A stretch of DNA of 64,000 nt from Shewanella vesiculosa (GTDB lineage Bacteria; Pseudomonadota; Gammaproteobacteria; Enterobacterales; Shewanellaceae), in contig NZ_CP073588.1 of the NCBI RefSeq assembly GCF_021560015.1, forward strand, positions 2,480,001 to 2,544,000, given 5' to 3'. A program made the position numbers and the translations under genes. Below the pieces are notes generated by a model. It made no database searches. It was given only the letters and a program-made list of their open reading frames with translations, and had not been told where the DNA came from. This document shows positions 49,086 to 58,808 of the stretch, piece by piece; position 1 is the first letter of the stretch, and every line of letters begins with the position of its first letter.

Positions 49086-49997
49086 TTAGCTGTCTGAAGC
49101 AGTTAAGGCCATTTGACGTTGCTTTTTATAGGCTTTAGCCGAAGCCGGGATCGGCGTAGTCCGGCCTGTTTCTAGCCATTTTTTAAGGCGATTAGCATCG
49201 GCCATATGGGTGTATTTACCAAATGAATCTAATACAACAAATGCCACTTTACGCTTATCCATTTCGGTTAACATGACCAAGCAATGGCCCGCTTTATTAG
49301 TGTAACCGGTTTTAGTTAGGGCAATATTCCAGTTATCTTTAAAAACTAATTTATTGGTATTTTGAAAATCCAGAGCATAACGCGGATGTTGAAAAATAAT
49401 ATGCTTTTTATTAGTTGAACTTAGCTTACCTAATAACGGATATTGCTGGCTGGCTTTGAGTAATAAAATAAGATCGTTAGCACTCGATACGTTCTCTGCC
49501 GATAACCCGGTAGGTTCAACGTAATGGGTTTGCGTCATCCCTAATGCCGTTGCTTTATCGTTCATAGCACGAATAAACGCCTTATACCCACCAGGATAAT
49601 GATGAGCAAGCGAGGTTGCAGCTCGATTTTCAGATGACATTAGTGTCATTAACAACATAGTTTCACGGCTCACTTCACTGCCTAAACGCACCCGAGAGTA
49701 CACATTACGCATCACAGGTGAGTCGCTAATTTTCACTGAAATTTTTTCATCTAAAGGTAAATTTGCATCTAGGGTCACCATGGCTGTCATCAGTTTAGTA
49801 ACCGACGCTATAGGTAATGCTTGGTGCGGATTACTGGAGTACAGCACTTCATTGGTTTTTAAGTCGACTAACATGGCGCTGTTAGATGCTAGTTCTTGTA
49901 ATAATTGTTTTTGAGACACAGGTTCAGCAACTACCGACTGGCTAATTACGGTATTTGAACACAATAAAATGCAGGCAAAAAAATGACGGAGTTTCAT
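49086..49997 (-). CDS. pbpG: D-alanyl-D-alanine endopeptidase (PBP7)
   Basis: A low-molecular-weight penicillin-binding protein of the S11 family, 303 residues from the preferred ATG at 49997 (GTGAGAG upstream), with a signal peptide ([20 protein letters not shown]). The active-site motifs are complete: SxxK as [10 protein letters not shown], SxN as MSSENRAA and KTG as [11 protein letters not shown]. It cleaves D-Ala-DAP cross-links in peptidoglycan in the periplasm. Length and motif spacing fit PBP7 better than the larger carboxypeptidases DacA or DacC, which have an extra C-terminal domain. Confidence 0.9.
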   Translation of the reverse strand: MKLRHFFACILLCSNTVISQSVVAEPVSQKQLLQELASNSAMLVDLKTNEVLYSSNPHQALPIASVTKLMTAMVTLDANLPLDEKISVKISDSPVMRNVYSRVRLGSEVSRETMLLMTLMSSENRAATSLAHHYPGGYKAFIRAMNDKATALGMTQTHYVEPTGLSAENVSSANDLILLLKASQQYPLLGKLSSTNKKHIIFQHPRYALDFQNTNKLVFKDNWNIALTKTGYTNKAGHCLVMLTEMDKRKVAFVVLDSFGKYTHMADANRLKKWLETGRTTPIPASAKAYKKQRQMALTASDS

Positions 49998-50320
49998 AAC
50001 TCTCACTTGAAAAATAAACGTAACGATGTTCATTGAGTATACGATAAAGAATTAGGCCTACAATAGATAAATAATCACTTTTAGTAAGATTTTAGTGGAT
50101 TTGTTGTAGTTCAAGTCCCAAAGATATCCATTAAGCCATATATGACATCTGGCGAGCTAAATCTGGCACGGTAAATCGATAACGAAATGCAGCCCTCGCG
50201 CCCCAAAATAGCCAAAGAGATATGCAGTGTTGAGGTGTATAACAAGAACAACTTCAGCACAAATACCGCTTTTGTTGGCTTCATGCTAAGATTAAAAAGT
50301 CGTTCAAAAAGAGAGTATAA

Positions 50321-51619
50321 ATGGACATTAACTTGCATTTTTTTAGCCGCTTAAACCCATGGCTTAATAGCTTATTCACCTCTAAAGACACTGTTAAAAC
50401 AGAGAATGATGATGCTGAGAAAGGACGAATATCGCTGAAGACGATAGCGAATCAATGTCCGCTTCAAGCTCATAGAGGCCCAATCACTCAAGTGATGTTA
50501 GACCAACAGCATCATACCTGTGACGATTTTGTCGGTCGGGAAAAACAGCTTAGCCAAATATCTGATGTAATTGATCAATGGCGTAATCACCATGGTGAAA
50601 TCAGTGCCATTGTCTCTCCTGGTGGTGCCGGAGGTTCTTCTTTTTTAGCTCAGCTGCTGCCTTTACTGCAAACTATTGCTGCTCAAGACGCAAAAGATGT
50701 CCCGAAAACTAAGGCAAAACCACTTCCATCTCAATGGCTACTAATGAGTTTTTACCAAGCGCCAATGAATGAAAATGATGCCATTGCTGATATATGTTAT
50801 TGTTTTGGCATTGTGCCACCGGACACCATCACCGAGACTATAGCCACTATAAACAAGCAGCCACCTCAGCTGATTCTGATTGATACTATGCACAAACTGA
50901 TGTTAAGAATGATGGGCAACAATCAAGCTTTAGTCACCTTTGCTACTATCATAATGCAAACTCGTAAACATCACTGTTGGATCATAAGCTGTGAAAAATT
51001 TGCATGGCAACGATTAAGCGCACAGTACCAAATTCATCATGTTGTTAAGCATATTATTGAGCTTGATTATTTCAGTGAAACTGAATTAGCCGCGATTCAA
51101 ACAAAACACCTACTTGATTTAGGCTTAATCAGCAAGGATGTTATGCCGACAAAAGAGGCCTATAAAGACAGCAAAAAAGATCAAGTTGATATTACCAACC
51201 CTTACAAAGAACAACTCAAACAGCTATTCACTGTCAGCCAAGGACACCCTCAATTAGCCACACTATTATTGCAGTATTCACTCGCTCATCAGGTTGATAT
51301 TAGCTCAGATAAAAGCTCAAATAGCGGTATTGAGATTTGTTGTATTAACGCATCAGCATTACAGCAATGCCATGATAGTGAACTATTTTCATTGGCGGAA
51401 ATTTATATTCATGGCGGATTACGAGTCAATACCCATGCGCATATTTTTACTCTTAGTATTGAACAAAGCAGCTTGCAATTAGAGTACCTAGCTCGCCAAG
51501 GGCTGATTATTGCCCAATATTCGCAACAGGATTTTGCTCAGCATTTCTATTTTATCACTCCAACATTAAGCAAAATTATCGCCACCCACTTGGTCAACAA
51601 CAATAAGCTGTTTAATTAA
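50321..51619 (+). CDS. STAND/AAA-like NTPase with degenerate P-loop, linked to an MscS channel
   Basis: A 432-residue cytosolic protein. After a variable N terminus it has the entry motif HTCDDFVGREKQLSQI typical of AAA_16/STAND NTPases. The expected Walker A reads AIVSPGGAGGSSFLAQLLP, with no Lys before the Ser pair. A Walker B-like LILIDTMHKL follows, then an arginine-rich IIMQTRKHHCWIISCEKF segment and a helical C terminus resembling a winged-helix region. Nucleotide binding may survive, but hydrolysis is doubtful. No export signal. The next gene, an MscS-type channel, starts 11 bp after the stop, so they form a pair. GAGAG 7 bases before the ATG at 50321 supports the start. Function unknown. 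Confidence 0.72.
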   Translation: MDINLHFFSRLNPWLNSLFTSKDTVKTENDDAEKGRISLKTIANQCPLQAHRGPITQVMLDQQHHTCDDFVGREKQLSQISDVIDQWRNHHGEISAIVSPGGAGGSSFLAQLLPLLQTIAAQDAKDVPKTKAKPLPSQWLLMSFYQAPMNENDAIADICYCFGIVPPDTITETIATINKQPPQLILIDTMHKLMLRMMGNNQALVTFATIIMQTRKHHCWIISCEKFAWQRLSAQYQIHHVVKHIIELDYFSETELAAIQTKHLLDLGLISKDVMPTKEAYKDSKKDQVDITNPYKEQLKQLFTVSQGHPQLATLLLQYSLAHQVDISSDKSSNSGIEICCINASALQQCHDSELFSLAEIYIHGGLRVNTHAHIFTLSIEQSSLQLEYLARQGLIIAQYSQQDFAQHFYFITPTLSKIIATHLVNNNKLFN

Positions 51620-51630
51620 ACGAGGTGAAA

Positions 51631-52443
51631 ATGGACGATTCACGTAAAGCATTAAAAGCATTTTTAGACATTATTTCCTTTGATCGAATCATTAGTATTT
51701 TAGTGCTTTGCATCATGGCATGGCTGCTACTGGTGTTACTGCAATTTTGCTTAAAGCAACTCAATAAAGCCTTGCCTAAATACCGCTTAATATGGAATCG
51801 CTCATATCCTTTTATGCGTTTATTTGTGTGGCTATGCGTTATCGTTTATTCGATTGTTGGCATTATCGAACCGCACGAAAATTTAATCCTCGCAGTTGTG
51901 GGTTCGATTAGTATCGTGATCGGTTTAGCCACGCAAGAACCGGCTAAAAATATGATTGCCGGATTGATTATGATGATCAATCCACCCTATAGGGTTGGCG
52001 ATATGGTGACCTTATCGGGCCATTATGGTGAAGTCATTAAACTGGAATGGAGCGTGACTTGGATACGCACCTTTAATGATGACACTGTCATGATCCCCAA
52101 TGCCGAAGCATTGAGAACAGCGATACCCAATTCAAATAGCGGCGACTTAGATGAAATGGTGGTGGTGAAATTTACAATTCCAATGAATGCTGATCACCAA
52201 AAAGCCATTGCCCTTGCCAGAGAAGCGACTCAATGCTCACCTTATACCTTTTTAAATAAACCTATTATTGTCATCTTAGGTAACGAGCACGAGTTTGGCC
52301 ACTTTCTACAAACCATCACAGTCAAAGCGTATGTGATGGACGTAAGGTTAGAGAAAAAGTTTATGAGTGACATTAACATACGAGTGCTTTCAGCATTTAA
52401 AAATGCTGATTTTTATGATGCGCAACAAACGGTGCTTGAGTAA
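51631..52443 (+). CDS. Small-conductance mechanosensitive channel (MscS family)
   Basis: A 270-residue MscS-type channel: TM1 (about 18-40), TM2 (about 61-82), TM3 pore helix (about 88-120) continuing into the beta domain ([38 protein letters not shown]) and a C-terminal alpha/beta domain. Length is near E. coli MscS (286). The family opens under membrane tension and protects against osmotic downshock. GAGGTG upstream favours the ATG at 51631 over the GTG at 51625. Pairing with an NTPase is not usual for MscS and suggests regulated gating. Confidence 0.88.
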   Translation: MDDSRKALKAFLDIISFDRIISILVLCIMAWLLLVLLQFCLKQLNKALPKYRLIWNRSYPFMRLFVWLCVIVYSIVGIIEPHENLILAVVGSISIVIGLATQEPAKNMIAGLIMMINPPYRVGDMVTLSGHYGEVIKLEWSVTWIRTFNDDTVMIPNAEALRTAIPNSNSGDLDEMVVVKFTIPMNADHQKAIALAREATQCSPYTFLNKPIIVILGNEHEFGHFLQTITVKAYVMDVRLEKKFMSDINIRVLSAFKNADFYDAQQTVLE

Positions 52444-52508
52444 TTTGCGTTATAATCGCCTCAATTGTTAAATCCCACTTTTTGATTGTTACAATGGAGA
52501 ATATTGCT

Positions 52509-53168
52509 ATGACACAAGATGAAATGAAAAAAGCAGCAGGTTGGGCAGCACTACAGTATGTCAAACAAGGCACTATCGTTGGTGTGGGTACCGGATCTAC
52601 CGTCAACCACTTTATTGATGCACTGGCAACGATGAAAAATGATATTGAAGGGGCGGTATCGAGTTCAGAAGCGTCGACAAAAAAACTCATCGAACTGGGC
52701 ATTGAAGTATTTGATTTAAACAGTGTTGATTTGATTGATGTCTATGTTGATGGCGCAGATGAAATTAATGACCGCATGGACATGATTAAAGGTGGCGGTG
52801 CAGCCTTAACTCGCGAAAAAATTGTCGCTGCTGTAGCAAAAAAGTTTATTTGTATTGTGGATAATACCAAGCAAGTGCCTATACTCGGCGATTTTCCGTT
52901 GCCAGTAGAAGTGATCCCTATGGCGCGATCTTATGTGGCGCGTGAATTAGTTAAATTAGGCGGCGATCCGGTCTACCGTCAAGGTGTTGTAACCGATAAC
53001 GGCAACGTGATTTTAGATGTGTACAACATGCAAATTCTCGATCCTAAAGTGATGGAAACTAAAATCAATGCCATCGTTGGTGTCGTCACCAATGGATTAT
53101 TTGCTAATCGCGGCGCAGATGTATTGCTGGTTGGCACCCCAGATGGTGTTAATACCATCACACTGTAA
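52509..53168 (+). CDS. rpiA: Ribose-5-phosphate isomerase A
   Basis: RpiA, 219 residues, the same length as the E. coli enzyme. It interconverts ribose 5-phosphate and ribulose 5-phosphate in the pentose phosphate pathway. Conserved segments: [49 protein letters not shown] (active-site Asp and Lys) and TREKIVA. Start at the ATG at 52509 with GGAG upstream. It is 65 bp after the MscS gene and may have its own promoter. A strong terminator follows. Confidence 0.96.
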   Translation: MTQDEMKKAAGWAALQYVKQGTIVGVGTGSTVNHFIDALATMKNDIEGAVSSSEASTKKLIELGIEVFDLNSVDLIDVYVDGADEINDRMDMIKGGGAALTREKIVAAVAKKFICIVDNTKQVPILGDFPLPVEVIPMARSYVARELVKLGGDPVYRQGVVTDNGNVILDVYNMQILDPKVMETKINAIVGVVTNGLFANRGADVLLVGTPDGVNTITL

Positions 53169-53214
53169 AAACTAAACCATTCGCTTGATTAACTTGAATG
53201 TTTAGCAAGAGCAT

Positions 53215-53252
53215 AAAAAAATGGCCTAGCAGAAATGCTAGGCCATTTTTAT
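53215..53252. terminator. Bidirectional rho-independent terminator
   Basis: 11-bp stem ATGGCCTAGCA / TGCTAGGCCAT with a GAAA tetraloop, A-run before and T-run after, between rpiA and the convergent chemoreceptor. Strong in both directions. Confidence 0.92.
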
Positions 53253-53289
53253 TTATCGATCATCTTATCTGTTAATGACCATAGCAACA

Positions 53290-55151
53290 CTATACGCTAA
53301 ATTGGCTTACCGCTTCTTTTAAGGCTTTAGCACGGATTCTTACATCTTCCGATGCTGCGGCATTTTCTTCTGCAGCATGTGAAGATTCATCTGCAATATC
53401 GCGAATAATCACCACGTTTTTACCGACTTCAGCAGCGACCATACTTTGCTCCTCAATCGCGGCAGCAATTTGAGTACTCATGTCCATGATATTAGTTACG
53501 TCATCGGTAATTTGACGTAACACTTGGCCAGCAATTTCAGCCTGTTCAGCACTCTCACGCCCTTGCTGTTGACTCTCTTGCATAAGGCTAACAATGGAGT
53601 GGGTACGAGATTGCAAAATTGAAATAATACTGCTGATTTCTTCAGTTGAAGATTGTGTCCGCATCGCTAAAGAGCGAACCTCATCTGCGACAACAGCAAA
53701 ACCTCGGCCTTGTTCACCCGCTCTTGCCGCTTCGATTGCCGCGTTTAATGCCAATAAGTTAGTTTGATCGGCAATCCCACGGATCACATCAAGCACACTG
53801 CCAATTGTTACACTGTCTTTTTCAAGTTCGGTAACCACCGCGGCAGAATCCACCAGTTGTTTCGCTAATAGGGTAATTTTTTGTACGGTGAGCTCCACGC
53901 CCTGTTGGCCCGATTGAGCATTATCATGAGTTTGACTGGCTTTAGTGGCCGCCAATTCAGTATTTTTAGCAATTTCGTCAATGGTCGCGCCCATTTCAGT
54001 AATCGCCGTCGCAACCATCTGTCTCATTTAGTTGGCGTAACACCCCCTCCGATGCCAAAGAAGCATTGTCAGATAATTCATGGCATGACACGTTCATCGC
54101 ATCAACAGACTCATTAACTTGCTCAATCAGTTCCTGAAAAGAAAGCAACATACGGTTAAAATGATGCGACACCCGTGCTAACTCATCTTGACCAGATTCA
54201 TCACAGCGCAGAGATAAATCTTTATTTTTTTTCAATGGTCGAAATCACAGCAGTAATATTATCTACTGGCACCATAATACTGCGGATAATCATTAAGGTA
54301 ACAACGACGAGTATTACGGTGATAATTAAAAAGATAATAATAGATAACACCATACTTTGATATTCGGCATCGGCAATATATGCATTGGCTTGCTGATTAA
54401 GTTGACGAGTATTATCTTCTGTTGTTTGAATAATTTGACGCAGGTCATCCATTTTCCCTTCGGTTTCCTTTAAGCCAAATTGCTGCTCTTTGGCCACTAG
54501 AAGTTTAAAGTCACCTTGGTACTGTTTAATTTTCTGTTCAAGCTGTTGAACGAGTTCACTGCTCAAACTAGAACTTGAAAGTGTCTGCACAAATTTATCA
54601 ATATTTTCATCAAAGGTTTTAACATACTTCATATCACGACGAAGCATAAAATCTTTTTCATTTCGACGTAACTGCAGCATGATAACCGTAATCGAATCTT
54701 GGCTATTTAATGCAAGTTCTTGCTCTACGTTATGAACGGCTTCTCGTAACTGTCCATACAGTCCCGACGTTGGGGTTAGGCCTATTTCTGTTTGTAACTC
54801 TACAATGTTACTAAATACATTTTGGTATTGGGTTAAGCTTTGCTCTAAATTATCTAAATGTTGAGTGTCTATACTTCGTGATTGTAATGAGTCATCAACT
54901 TGTTTAATTAATGCGAATACATTTGTGATGATTTTTTTGTGGTTGGCCACATATTTCATATCTAAGCGAGCAAAGAAATCTTTTTCGTCTTTACGAAGTT
55001 CTAGAATTTGCTTTTCGACCTCAATAATATTTTTCGACGCCATCGATAAATCGGTTTGAACAGAAGCGGTGTAACGCTGTAAGCCAAACATGGACACTAT
55101 TGCAGTCAACGACACCATTGCACTGATAATAAGTTTTGAACGGATAAACAT
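53290..55151 (-). pseudogene. Methyl-accepting chemotaxis protein with HBM sensor, two frameshifts
   Basis: Three successive minus frames make one receptor of about 620 residues. Frame 1 (from 55151): TM1, then a periplasmic helical bimodular (HBM) sensor with the paired motifs KDEKDFFARLDMKYV and RNEKDFMLRRDMKYV, then TM2. Frame 2 (about 54235-54016): HAMP exit. Frame 3 (to 53290): the MA domain with [20 protein letters not shown]. The first break is an A8 run on the coding strand (54225-54232); one A less gives TIEKNKDLSLRC. The second is at about 54015; restoring two bases (ATAT instead of AT) gives [17 protein letters not shown] receptors such as McpS sense organic acids. Both breaks are in simple repeats, so probable sequence errors. 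Confidence 0.85.
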
Positions 55152-55544
55152 ATATTGACCACCTAGAGGATAATTATTGTTATTAAAGTGCTTAATAAAT
55201 ATAGTGGATAAAAGATCAGATGCTAATAAAGTTAGATATTATTTGCTGGTGTCTACTTATCGGCACCAGGAACATCAACTGTAGTGTTATCTAATATGCA
55301 TGACGTCCTGACTCAATTAACAATCAACGCTATGCGTGACTAAACCTCAATACAGACACATAAGCCGTTAAAGTAATGAACGTTTTAATGATGACCAACG
55401 GATTAAACATCCGAGACTTCCCCTTCAACAAAACCGCCTTAATATGATGCTCAGATGATTTATTTTTTTCCTCTCTAAACCTTTTACCTACTTGCGTCTG
55501 TCAAATAACCACACAATGATAATGAAAACATTGCAACATTAAGG
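55152..55544. other. Divergent intergenic region of about 390 bp
   Basis: Promoters for the leftward chemoreceptor and the rightward ECF sigma operon must lie here. A CTGGTG/CACCAG hairpin is at about 55247-55270, immediately followed by GGAACA and, 15 bases on, TCTAA, which vaguely resembles an ECF-type promoter but with spacing shorter than the RpoE consensus. No gene or RNA is seen. Confidence 0.4.
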
Positions 55545-56108
55545 ATGCACAATATTAATCAGCCAATTTCAGAGCCCTTGAACCATCTAGAGGCACTTGA
55601 CGATAATCAATTAGTTGCCATTGCGACTTTGGGTTGTCAACAGGCATTCGAACAACTATATCGGCGACACCATCAACGTGTTTACGCCATCTGTTTTCGT
55701 CTCAGTGGCCAAACAAGCTTAGCTGATGATATTACTCAAATTTGTTTCATTCGTTTATGGCATAAATTGGATCAATTTAGAGGCGATAGCCAATTTACTA
55801 CCTGGTTACATCGCTTATGTGTCCACCAAGCCATTAACGAGCTAAAGGCACAACAATCATGGTGGCGACGTTATTTACCGACAGAACAACTTGACCCATC
55901 CAATATCCCCTCGGTGACGTTTGATGATTATCATCTATTAGATAAATGCATCGCCAAGTTACCGCAACGTACTCGAATCGTGTTTGTATTGTGTGCTGTT
56001 GAAGGCTACCAACATAAAGAAATCGCCGCCCTGCTCAATATTGCCGAAGGAACCAGCAAAGCCCAGTTCCATAATGCCAAACAATTATTACAGGAGATGC
56101 TTGCATGA
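55545..56108 (+). CDS. ECF-type RNA polymerase sigma factor
   Basis: A 187-residue sigma-70 family protein of the extracytoplasmic-function type: region 2 (ATLGCQQAFEQLYRRHHQRV, DDITQICFIRLWHKLDQFRG) and region 4 (LPQRTRIVFVLCAVEGYQHK, EIAALLNIAEGTSKAQFHNA). It is the first of three translationally overlapping genes. The next product has the layout of an anti-sigma factor, so the pair is likely a sigma/anti-sigma module responding to an envelope signal. The AAGG preceding the ATG is unusually close, so the start could be slightly different. Confidence 0.9.
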   Translation: MHNINQPISEPLNHLEALDDNQLVAIATLGCQQAFEQLYRRHHQRVYAICFRLSGQTSLADDITQICFIRLWHKLDQFRGDSQFTTWLHRLCVHQAINELKAQQSWWRRYLPTEQLDPSNIPSVTFDDYHLLDKCIAKLPQRTRIVFVLCAVEGYQHKEIAALLNIAEGTSKAQFHNAKQLLQEMLA

Positions 56109-56728
56109 ATAAGTCAGCGCAAGACCTCGATAACCTAATCAAGTCATTACCTTTAGAAATAGAGTCGACAAGCGATTTGTGGCCAGCGATAGCATCGCAG
56201 TTAGGTCCTCAATATCCACAAAAAAATCTGCAGCGCTACTGGCTTATCGCCGCGAGTGTTACGATTTTTTCTTTATTGGCCTTGCTGATGTGGCAACGCC
56301 CGGATGAGAGTTCATTATTGCCACAAACGGCTGCACTAACGGCAACCATGCCACAATCCACTGTGAATACCGAGGTCAGCCTAGCAACACCCTCAACCCA
56401 AACAGAAGCAACATTAGCTGAGCTGGTTGATCAAATAGCCTTAACTCATCAAAGCCAATTACAAGCTTTTAATCAAAATCAATACACAGTGAGTTGGCAA
56501 CTATCATCAACTGATGCACCACAACAACTGCAAGCTGATATTAGCCAAGCACTAGCCGAGCTGGATATCGCCTCAAAACAAGTACAAGCAGCATTGAAGC
56601 AACAACCGACTAATCAACAAATGTGGCAACTATGGCGCTGGATCATGCAACGCCAAATCAACCTATTACAGCAAGGTCAAAAACTGCCATTTATATCCAA
56701 GCAAGCATCACAAGGAAATACAATATGA
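56105..56728 (+). CDS. Probable anti-sigma factor (single-pass membrane protein)
   Basis: A 207-residue protein: cytosolic N terminus of about 45 residues, one membrane helix at about 48-66 (WLIAASVTIFSLLALLMW) and a Gln-rich periplasmic part. It overlaps the sigma gene by 4 bases (ATGA) and the next gene by 4 bases. The N terminus lacks the zinc-binding HxxxCxxC of classical ZAS anti-sigmas, so the assignment rests on topology and position. The periplasmic region is mostly helical (QLQADISQALAELDIASKQV) and could be the sensor. Confidence 0.7.
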   Translation: MNKSAQDLDNLIKSLPLEIESTSDLWPAIASQLGPQYPQKNLQRYWLIAASVTIFSLLALLMWQRPDESSLLPQTAALTATMPQSTVNTEVSLATPSTQTEATLAELVDQIALTHQSQLQAFNQNQYTVSWQLSSTDAPQQLQADISQALAELDIASKQVQAALKQQPTNQQMWQLWRWIMQRQINLLQQGQKLPFISKQASQGNTI

Positions 56729-57663
56729 ACATGGCTAAATACGTGTTAATCGTGCCGTTAATCGGTATCAGTTTTATGTCAATGGCCAAAGAAACCGTTG
56801 ACCAGCAATTAACTGTCACTGATAACCCTTCGGTCAGCGTTAAAATACAACGAGGTAATGTTGAACTGGTCAGTTGGGACAAAAATAGCATTCAGATCAA
56901 AGGTGAACTTGATGAATTAAGCCAAGGCTTATTATTTGAGGTTAAAGGCAATAGCGTAATTGTCGAAGATAAATTACCTCGCAGCTATCAGGGCAGTAAT
57001 CAACAAGGGTCACAACTGACCATTTACCTTCCGAAACAGCTTGGCTTAGATGCAGAGGGAGTATCTGCAAGTTATCAATTAGCGCAACTTGATGGCCAGA
57101 TATCATTAGCCGTTGTTAGCGGAAGTATTACGGCTAAACAACTTAGCGGTAATACTAAACTCACCACAGTGTCAGGCAATATTAATACCTCTGAGTTAGC
57201 CGGAAAAATTAACCTCGAAACCGTTTCAGGCGATATCACAGACAACAATAGTCAGGGCGAAGCTGAACTGCGCTTAGTCAGTGGCGAACTAAAAAGTCAA
57301 AGCGCCTTTACACAGTTAACTGTCGATCAAGTCTCTGGTGACATCAGCGTCACAGTTAATCAAGTCACTGAGTTGAATGTTGTTACGATCAGTGGTGATG
57401 CAAAATTGACTCTCGGGGGAGAGTTAAACAAAGCCCAACTCGAAACCATAAGTGGAGATATGGCACTAACCTTTACGGCTATACCTAACAGCAGTTTTAT
57501 GATTGATGGCGGCCCTGGTGGCAAAATTAATAATCAATTAACCGATGACAAACCGCTAAAACAAAAGTACTCACCGAGCAAAACCTTGCAATTCAAAACT
57601 CTAACAGGTGCAGGCCAGGTGAATATCAATACCATTAGTGGCAAAATCAGTCTAACTCAATAA
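56725..57663 (+). CDS. DUF4097-family beta-repeat exported protein
   Basis: A 312-residue protein from the ATG at 56725 (AAGG upstream), with a signal sequence (AKYVLIVPLIGISFMSMA) and repeated short beta motifs with the core TVSGxI or xxSGDI (LTTVSGNINTSELAG, LETVSGDITDN, DQVSGDISVTV, ETISGDMALTF). This is the DUF4097/putative-adhesin beta-helix type found next to ECF sigma operons and, in Gram-positives, next to LiaFSR-like systems. The third gene of the operon, it is likely the effector or surface-associated target of the sigma module; the exact role is unknown. Confidence 0.85.
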   Translation: MNMAKYVLIVPLIGISFMSMAKETVDQQLTVTDNPSVSVKIQRGNVELVSWDKNSIQIKGELDELSQGLLFEVKGNSVIVEDKLPRSYQGSNQQGSQLTIYLPKQLGLDAEGVSASYQLAQLDGQISLAVVSGSITAKQLSGNTKLTTVSGNINTSELAGKINLETVSGDITDNNSQGEAELRLVSGELKSQSAFTQLTVDQVSGDISVTVNQVTELNVVTISGDAKLTLGGELNKAQLETISGDMALTFTAIPNSSFMIDGGPGGKINNQLTDDKPLKQKYSPSKTLQFKTLTGAGQVNINTISGKISLTQ

Positions 57664-57763
57664 GTGTAGACAACATTAGCTCGAGGTAAGCGATGCTTAT
57701 AAAAGACGATTCCCTCGCAATTGATTTTGTATTTGAGTAGAAAGTGCTTTGCCATGAGCAGAT

Positions 57764-57810
57764 AAAAAAAGGCCCGGTAATCATCATATGGTGACAACCG
57801 GGCATTTTTA
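57764..57810. terminator. Bidirectional terminator between convergent genes
   Basis: GCCCGGT / ACCGGGC stem with A-run before and T-run after, between the DUF4097 gene and the leftward rsuA. Confidence 0.8.
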
Positions 57811-57826
57811 TATATTCAAATGATAA

Positions 57827-58516
57827 CTACACAGACTTGACTTCAGCAGCGGTTAAAAAGCGCCATTCACCTGCAGCTAAGTCAGTATTTAACTCAATAC
57901 CACCTACCGCTTCGCGGTGTAAATTAACCACTCTATTACCCACCGCGGCAAACATGCGTTTCACTTGATGGTACTTACCTTCGCTTATCGTCAATCGCAC
58001 ATGAGTTGGGTCAATAATATCGAGCAAAGCAGGCTTAGTCAGCCCATCTTCATTACGCAGTTCAACCCCATCAGCAAAGACTTGGATCAAACTGGCATCA
58101 ATAGGTTCGGCTAATTCAACTAAGTAGCGTTTACCACAATCTTTCTTCGGTGAAGTGATTTTGTGCGACCATTGTCCATCGCTGGTGATTAACACTAATC
58201 CAGTGGTGTCGACATCTAATCTACCGGCAATATGTAAGGTGTCCATTTTTTCAATATCAATTAAACTTAATACCGATGGATATTCCTCATCAATGGTTGA
58301 ACAAATGGTGTCTACCGGTTTGTTTAACATGATGTAACGTTCACCAATGATGCTAATTAACGTGCCATCTAAATGTACTGCCATTTGTGGTAGTACTTTA
58401 AAACCTGAGTTTTTGACCACGACACCATCACAGGTAACATCACCACGATGCAAGGCTCTCTTGGCTAATGACCGGGTCAGTTCGGTACTTTCACAGATAA
58501 ATTTGTCTAAACGCAC
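57827..58516 (-). CDS. rsuA: 16S rRNA pseudouridine(516) synthase
   Basis: RsuA, 229 residues. The N-terminal S4 RNA-binding domain (MRLDKFICESTELTRSLAKR) precedes the catalytic domain with HIAGRLDVDTTGLVLITSDG, whose Asp is the catalytic residue of the RsuA/RluB/E/F family, then GKRYLVEL and EGKYHQVKRMFAAVGN. It converts U516 of 16S rRNA to pseudouridine. Length and the ALHRGDVTCDG segment fit RsuA better than the larger RluB. Confidence 0.9.
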   Translation of the reverse strand: MRLDKFICESTELTRSLAKRALHRGDVTCDGVVVKNSGFKVLPQMAVHLDGTLISIIGERYIMLNKPVDTICSTIDEEYPSVLSLIDIEKMDTLHIAGRLDVDTTGLVLITSDGQWSHKITSPKKDCGKRYLVELAEPIDASLIQVFADGVELRNEDGLTKPALLDIIDPTHVRLTISEGKYHQVKRMFAAVGNRVVNLHREAVGGIELNTDLAAGEWRFLTAAEVKSV

Positions 58517-58808
58517 AATGATTACTCAATCAAAAAATATTGGCACTATTATGCTGCTTACACACATAAATAGAAATCAATCACCGATATTTTTCACTAC
58601 AACAGTCATTTTTAGTTACATATAGTCACAAAAAACCCCTTAAAAATGCACCTATGCGGCTTGTTTTATAGGCGGATAAGGCCGTAACATACAATTTATA
58701 ATAAAAGTAATAGCTTTTCCCTTTGGATAAAGGGGTTATTGCTGGATTAAGTGACACTGATTGCAATGCCCCAATGAAGGGCTCTACAAATAAAGCAAAG
58801 GAAACAAC

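Noticed and set aside
55269..55296. GGAACA...TCTAA as an autoregulated ECF promoter
   Set aside because: The spacer is shorter than the RpoE-type consensus and the site is about 250 bp from the sigma gene; too weak to annotate.
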